Positions 6,869 through 9,581 of a stretch of 9,581 nt of DNA are shown piece by piece; position 1 is the first letter of the stretch, and the number at the start of each line of letters is the position of its first letter. This DNA comes from Parcubacteria group bacterium (GTDB lineage: Bacteria > Patescibacteriota > Minisyncoccia > Phycocordibacterales > GCA-002724975). The notes beneath the pieces were generated by a model. It did not search any database. It had not been told where the DNA came from and saw nothing but the letters and a program-made list of their open reading frames with translations. A program made the translations under genes and the position numbers. The DNA lies in the NCBI GenBank assembly GCA_002724975.1, contig PBQF01000028.1, positions 1-9,581 on the forward strand, in the 5' to 3' direction.

Positions 6869-7014
6869 AATTATATATTTTATTAAAAATAGAATTGTAT
6901 TTATTTTTGGTATTATTCCTTATCGTAGCATTTGGTTTTCATAAAACCATAGCAGTAAGTTTATTGGCTTAATATTACTTATTTTTTATTGTCACTTTTA
7001 CCAACAGTACCAAT
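6869..7014 (+). other. Intergenic gap between the helicase and the lysine-degradation genes
   Basis: This 146-base, very AT-rich stretch is the longest gap in the window and probably holds the end of the upstream transcript and the promoter of the ALDH7-LAT unit. Apart from the hairpin listed separately, no RNA gene, repeat or convincing sigma-70 promoter pair is visible. A match to the Bacteroidetes-type -7 box (TAnnTTTG) occurs at 6902-6909 without a suitably spaced upstream TTG, so it is not called. No Shine-Dalgarno precedes the ATG at 7015. Confidence 0.6.
6933..6949 (+). terminator. Perfect seven-base-pair hairpin; possible weak terminator or operator
   Basis: TGGTTTT (6933-6939), a three-base loop CAT and AAAACCA (6943-6949) form a perfect stem. 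The flanking GC at 6928-6929 could pair with GC at 6952-6953 across a small internal irregularity. No T tract follows directly (the nearest T-rich run is at about 6981-6986), and the stem is AT-rich, so it is a poor match to a canonical intrinsic terminator. Its palindromic form would also suit a regulator's operator ahead of the lysine genes. Location is the main support. Confidence 0.3.
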
Positions 7015-8532
7015 ATGGATTTATTAAATAAACTAAATATTGAAAAAACAAATTTTGGCGCCTGCATTGGTGGTGCAGAATGGTTAAATACACAGGGAGG
7101 TTTTAAAAATACTTCATGTAACCCTGCCACAGAGGTAAATATCGCTGAGGTTCTTGAGTGTGAAGAAATACATTATGAGACAGTTGTCAAGGCAGCTTAC
7201 AATTCTTCTTTATCATGGCGAACAGTTCCCGCTCCCGTCAGAGGTCAATTGGTCAGAGAAATGGGAAATGCATTAAGAGATAAAAAAGATTTATTGGGGA
7301 GTCTTGTTTCTCTTGAAATGGGAAAGATAAAACAAGAAGGAGATGGTGAAGTTCAGGAAATGATTGATATCGCAGATTTTGCTGTTGGACAAGCAAGGAT
7401 GTTATATGGAAAAACAATGCACTCTGAGAGAGAGGATCATAGGATGTATGAACAATGGCAGCCATTAGGTCCGATAGGTGTTATTTCAGCATTTAATTTC
7501 CCTGTTGCTGTATGGGCATGGAATGCATTTATTGCGGCTATTTGTGGTGACACTATCATTTGGAAACCCTCAAGCAACACTCCCCTCACTGCAATTGCTG
7601 TACAAAACATATGTAATATTGTACTCAAGCGAAATGGATATACGGGTATTTTTAATTTGGTGATTGGTAAAGGATCATCTATTGGTGAACGCATTCTACA
7701 GGATCATCGGTTACCATTAATTTCTTTTACAGGCTCAACATCAATGGGGAAACATGTTGCTCAAGTTGTTTCCAAGCGTTTTGGTAAGACAATTCTTGAA
7801 TTAGGCGGAAATAATGCTATAATCGTTGATGAAACTGCTGATCTTGATCTAGCTATACCTGCAATACTTTTCGGTGCTGTAGGAACAGCGGGGCAGCGTT
7901 GTACATCTACCAGAAGAGTCATTGTTCAATCAAATATTTCCGGTAAATTAATTGAGCATCTAATTAACGCTTATAAACAGGTAAATATTGGAGATCCTTT
8001 AATTAATGAAACCTTAATGGGACCTCTTGTAAACAATAGCGCTGTAGACTCATATCTTACTGCAATTGATCAAATAAAGGATTATGGTGGTGAAATACTT
8101 TATGGTGGAAATCTAATAGCAGGTGACGGTTTTTATGTTGAACCAACTATCGCCCGTGTACAAAATGATTGGGATATCGTACAAAATGAAACTTTTGCAC
8201 CAATCTTATATATCATTGAATATGATGATATTAATGAAGCTATTAAACTTCATAATTCGGTACCACAAGGGCTCTCATCATCTATATTTACCACAAATTT
8301 GAAGGTTGCAGAACTATTTTTATCATCGAGAGGTAGTGACTGTGGAATAGCCAACGTAAACATTGGGACATCTGGCGCAGAAATTGGAGGAGCTTTCGGT
8401 GGTGAAAAAGAAACCGGCGGTGGTCGTGAATCGGGCTCCGATTCATGGAAACAATATATGCGGCGTCAGACAAATACAATTAATTGGAGTAAAGAATTAC
8501 CTCTTGCTCAAGGTATACAATTTGATTACTAA
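7015..8532 (+). CDS. amaB: ALDH7-family L-aminoadipate-semialdehyde dehydrogenase
   Basis: A 505-residue NAD(P)-dependent aldehyde dehydrogenase of the ALDH7 (antiquitin/AmaB/Pcd) family. It oxidises 2-aminoadipate 6-semialdehyde, the open form of piperideine-6-carboxylate, to 2-aminoadipate in the cytosol. Catalytic parts are intact: N161 in SAFNFP, K184 in WKPS, FTGS (238-241), general base E262 in LELGGNNA and nucleophile C296 in GTAGQRCTS. LELGGNNA and GQRCTSTRR are typical of ALDH7. E101 in SLEMGK and R295 next to the nucleophile sit where human ALDH7A1 uses a Glu and an Arg to bind the aminoadipate end. The C-terminal signature GTSGAEIGGAFGGEKETGGG is nearly identical to ALDH7A1 as I recall it. 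Length is normal and nothing is missing. The aminotransferase making its substrate follows 17 bases downstream. The symbol follows Pseudomonas usage; pcd would also be defensible. Confidence 0.93.
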   Translation: MDLLNKLNIEKTNFGACIGGAEWLNTQGGFKNTSCNPATEVNIAEVLECEEIHYETVVKAAYNSSLSWRTVPAPVRGQLVREMGNALRDKKDLLGSLVSLEMGKIKQEGDGEVQEMIDIADFAVGQARMLYGKTMHSEREDHRMYEQWQPLGPIGVISAFNFPVAVWAWNAFIAAICGDTIIWKPSSNTPLTAIAVQNICNIVLKRNGYTGIFNLVIGKGSSIGERILQDHRLPLISFTGSTSMGKHVAQVVSKRFGKTILELGGNNAIIVDETADLDLAIPAILFGAVGTAGQRCTSTRRVIVQSNISGKLIEHLINAYKQVNIGDPLINETLMGPLVNNSAVDSYLTAIDQIKDYGGEILYGGNLIAGDGFYVEPTIARVQNDWDIVQNETFAPILYIIEYDDINEAIKLHNSVPQGLSSSIFTTNLKVAELFLSSRGSDCGIANVNIGTSGAEIGGAFGGEKETGGGRESGSDSWKQYMRRQTNTINWSKELPLAQGIQFDY

Positions 8533-8549
8533 AATTAACATTAACATTT

Positions 8550-9581
8550 ATGGAATTAAATACAATGATTAATCCCCATAACGTTCGTTCTTCTATTGCT
8601 AAGTATATGCTTGCTGATGGTATGGATCCAATTATAGATCTGGAAAAAAGTCACGGTTCCTGGCTTGTTGATGCTCGAGATGGTAAAGAATATTTAGACC
8701 TATTTTCTATGTTTGCTTCTATGCCTGTTGGATACAATCATTCTTATATTTTGGAACACTCAGAAATATTAACCAAGGCAGCATTGAATAAACCCACAAA
8801 TTCAGATATATATTCTACACAGATGGCTCATTTTGTGGATACGATGGGCAGAATAGCACAACCTGAATATCTACCACATTCCTTTTATATTGAAGGTGGC
8901 GGTTTGGCAATCGAGAATGCTTTAAAAACAGCTTTCGATTGGAAAGTTCGAAAAAATATGGAAAAAGGTAATGGCATTCTTGGTAGTAAAATAATTCATT
9001 TTAAGGATTGTTTTCATGGAAGAACTGGATATACATTATCTCTTACTGATTCGCCTGACCCCAGAAAAACTTTATATTTTCCACGTTTTGATTGGCCTAG
9101 AATAACTAATCCAAAAATTACTTTTCCTATTTCAGATCATCTTGATGATATCGTTGATTCTGAGCGTATAGCAATTTCTGAAATAAAAGATGCTTTTCAA
9201 CAAAATAAGAACGATATAGCCGGTATTATTATAGAACCCATTCAAGGGGAGGGAGGTGATAATCACTTTAGGGATGAGTTTTTCAAAGAATTGAAAACAC
9301 TATCACTTGAAAATGAAGCGCTACTTATTTATGATGAAGTTCAGACCGGAATTGGTATAACTGGAAGAATGTGGGCTCACCAACATCTGTGTAAACCAGA
9401 GTGTCATGCCTGCGATAATCATTGTAAAGATAGGGAACCGGACATTATAGGTTTCGGTAAAAAGACTCAGGTATGCGGTATTTTTGTTGGAAAACGAATT
9501 GAAGAGGTGGAAAATAACGTATTCAAAGAATCTAGTCGGCTAAATTCAACCTGGGGCGGAAATATCGTGGATATGGTACGG
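8550..9581 (+). CDS. lat: L-lysine 6-aminotransferase (lysine epsilon-aminotransferase), 3' end beyond window
   Basis: An uninterrupted frame of 344 codons runs to the window edge; about 100 residues are missing. It is a class III PLP aminotransferase that moves the epsilon-amino group of lysine to 2-oxoglutarate, giving 2-aminoadipate 6-semialdehyde and glutamate. Close similarity to recalled M. tuberculosis Lat (Rv3290c) includes AALNKPTNSDIYS (77-89), EGGGLAIENALKTAFDWK (115-132), FHGRTGYTLSL (155-165, R158 substrate-binding), EPIQGEGGD (229-237), DEVQTG (262-267), GFGKKTQVCG (301-310) and LNSTWGGN (331-338). K304 should be the PLP lysine. Odd feature: residues about 281-293 form an extra segment with C281, C285, C288 and C292 just before the PLP lysine. 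The ATG at 8565 is an alternative start, with GGA ten bases upstream; the 8550 ATG has no Shine-Dalgarno. It forms an operon with the upstream dehydrogenase. Confidence 0.93.
   Translation, partial: MELNTMINPHNVRSSIAKYMLADGMDPIIDLEKSHGSWLVDARDGKEYLDLFSMFASMPVGYNHSYILEHSEILTKAALNKPTNSDIYSTQMAHFVDTMGRIAQPEYLPHSFYIEGGGLAIENALKTAFDWKVRKNMEKGNGILGSKIIHFKDCFHGRTGYTLSLTDSPDPRKTLYFPRFDWPRITNPKITFPISDHLDDIVDSERIAISEIKDAFQQNKNDIAGIIIEPIQGEGGDNHFRDEFFKELKTLSLENEALLIYDEVQTGIGITGRMWAHQHLCKPECHACDNHCKDREPDIIGFGKKTQVCGIFVGKRIEEVENNVFKESSRLNSTWGGNIVDMVR

Noticed and set aside
6902..6909. Bacteroidetes-type -7 promoter box (TAnnTTTG) upstream of the ALDH7 gene
   Set aside because: No TTG at the expected upstream spacing, and such an AT-rich motif is expected by chance in this region.
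6895..6972. Possible 25-residue hydrophobic micropeptide from a TTG start in the intergenic gap (LYLFLVLFLIVAFGF..., stop TAA)
   Set aside because: There is no ATG and no Shine-Dalgarno, the frame is short, and T-rich DNA reads as Leu/Phe/Ile by default. The hairpin lies within it, which argues for a non-coding role.
1..9581. CRISPR arrays, insertion sequences, tRNA/rRNA genes, phage or defence genes
   Set aside because: I looked on both strands and found no direct-repeat arrays, transposase motifs, tRNA cloverleafs or rRNA segments. The content is metabolic and housekeeping.

Overview
The window is compact, AT-rich bacterial DNA. All nine recognisable genes lie on the + strand, with short gaps or overlaps and few Shine-Dalgarno sequences. 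The content (a DUF5683-like exported protein, a ferredoxin/geranylgeranyl-reductase pair, an exonuclease-DinG fusion and a lysine 6-aminotransferase/ALDH7 pair) fits the Bacteroidota/Ignavibacteria/Marinimicrobia (FCB) group. A marine Marinimicrobia-like genome is my best guess. This is an inference from gene content and base composition; the window has no rRNA or marker gene that would settle it.

Left part (1-2652): the 3' end of a RidA-family gene, overlapped by the start of a small secreted or membrane DUF5683-like protein. Next comes a sodium:neurotransmitter-symporter-family (NSS/SNF) amino-acid transporter, split into two reading frames at a run of seven T's inside transmembrane helix 8. 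Three bases after it starts an unrecognised 256-residue polytopic membrane protein.

Middle part (2684-6868): three overlapping genes. These are a 64-residue 2x[4Fe-4S] ferredoxin, a geranylgeranyl-reductase-family flavoprotein (26-base overlap) and a 941-residue DnaQ-type exonuclease/DinG helicase fusion (TAATG overlap). The ferredoxin and reductase very likely act together, with the ferredoxin supplying electrons to saturate isoprenoid chains. The helicase is probably only a co-transcribed neighbour.

Right part (7015-9581): after a 146-base gap holding a short perfect hairpin, there is a lysine-catabolism pair. It consists of an ALDH7-family alpha-aminoadipic semialdehyde dehydrogenase and, 17 bases later, L-lysine 6-aminotransferase, which runs off the window edge. 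Together they would convert lysine to 2-aminoadipate: the aminotransferase makes the semialdehyde (in equilibrium with piperideine-6-carboxylate) and the dehydrogenase oxidises it.

The points most worth a second look are the four-cysteine insertion just before the PLP lysine of the lysine aminotransferase, the homopolymer frameshift in the transporter, the combination of an intact exonuclease and intact Fe-S cysteines in the DinG fusion, and the ferredoxin-reductase pair.
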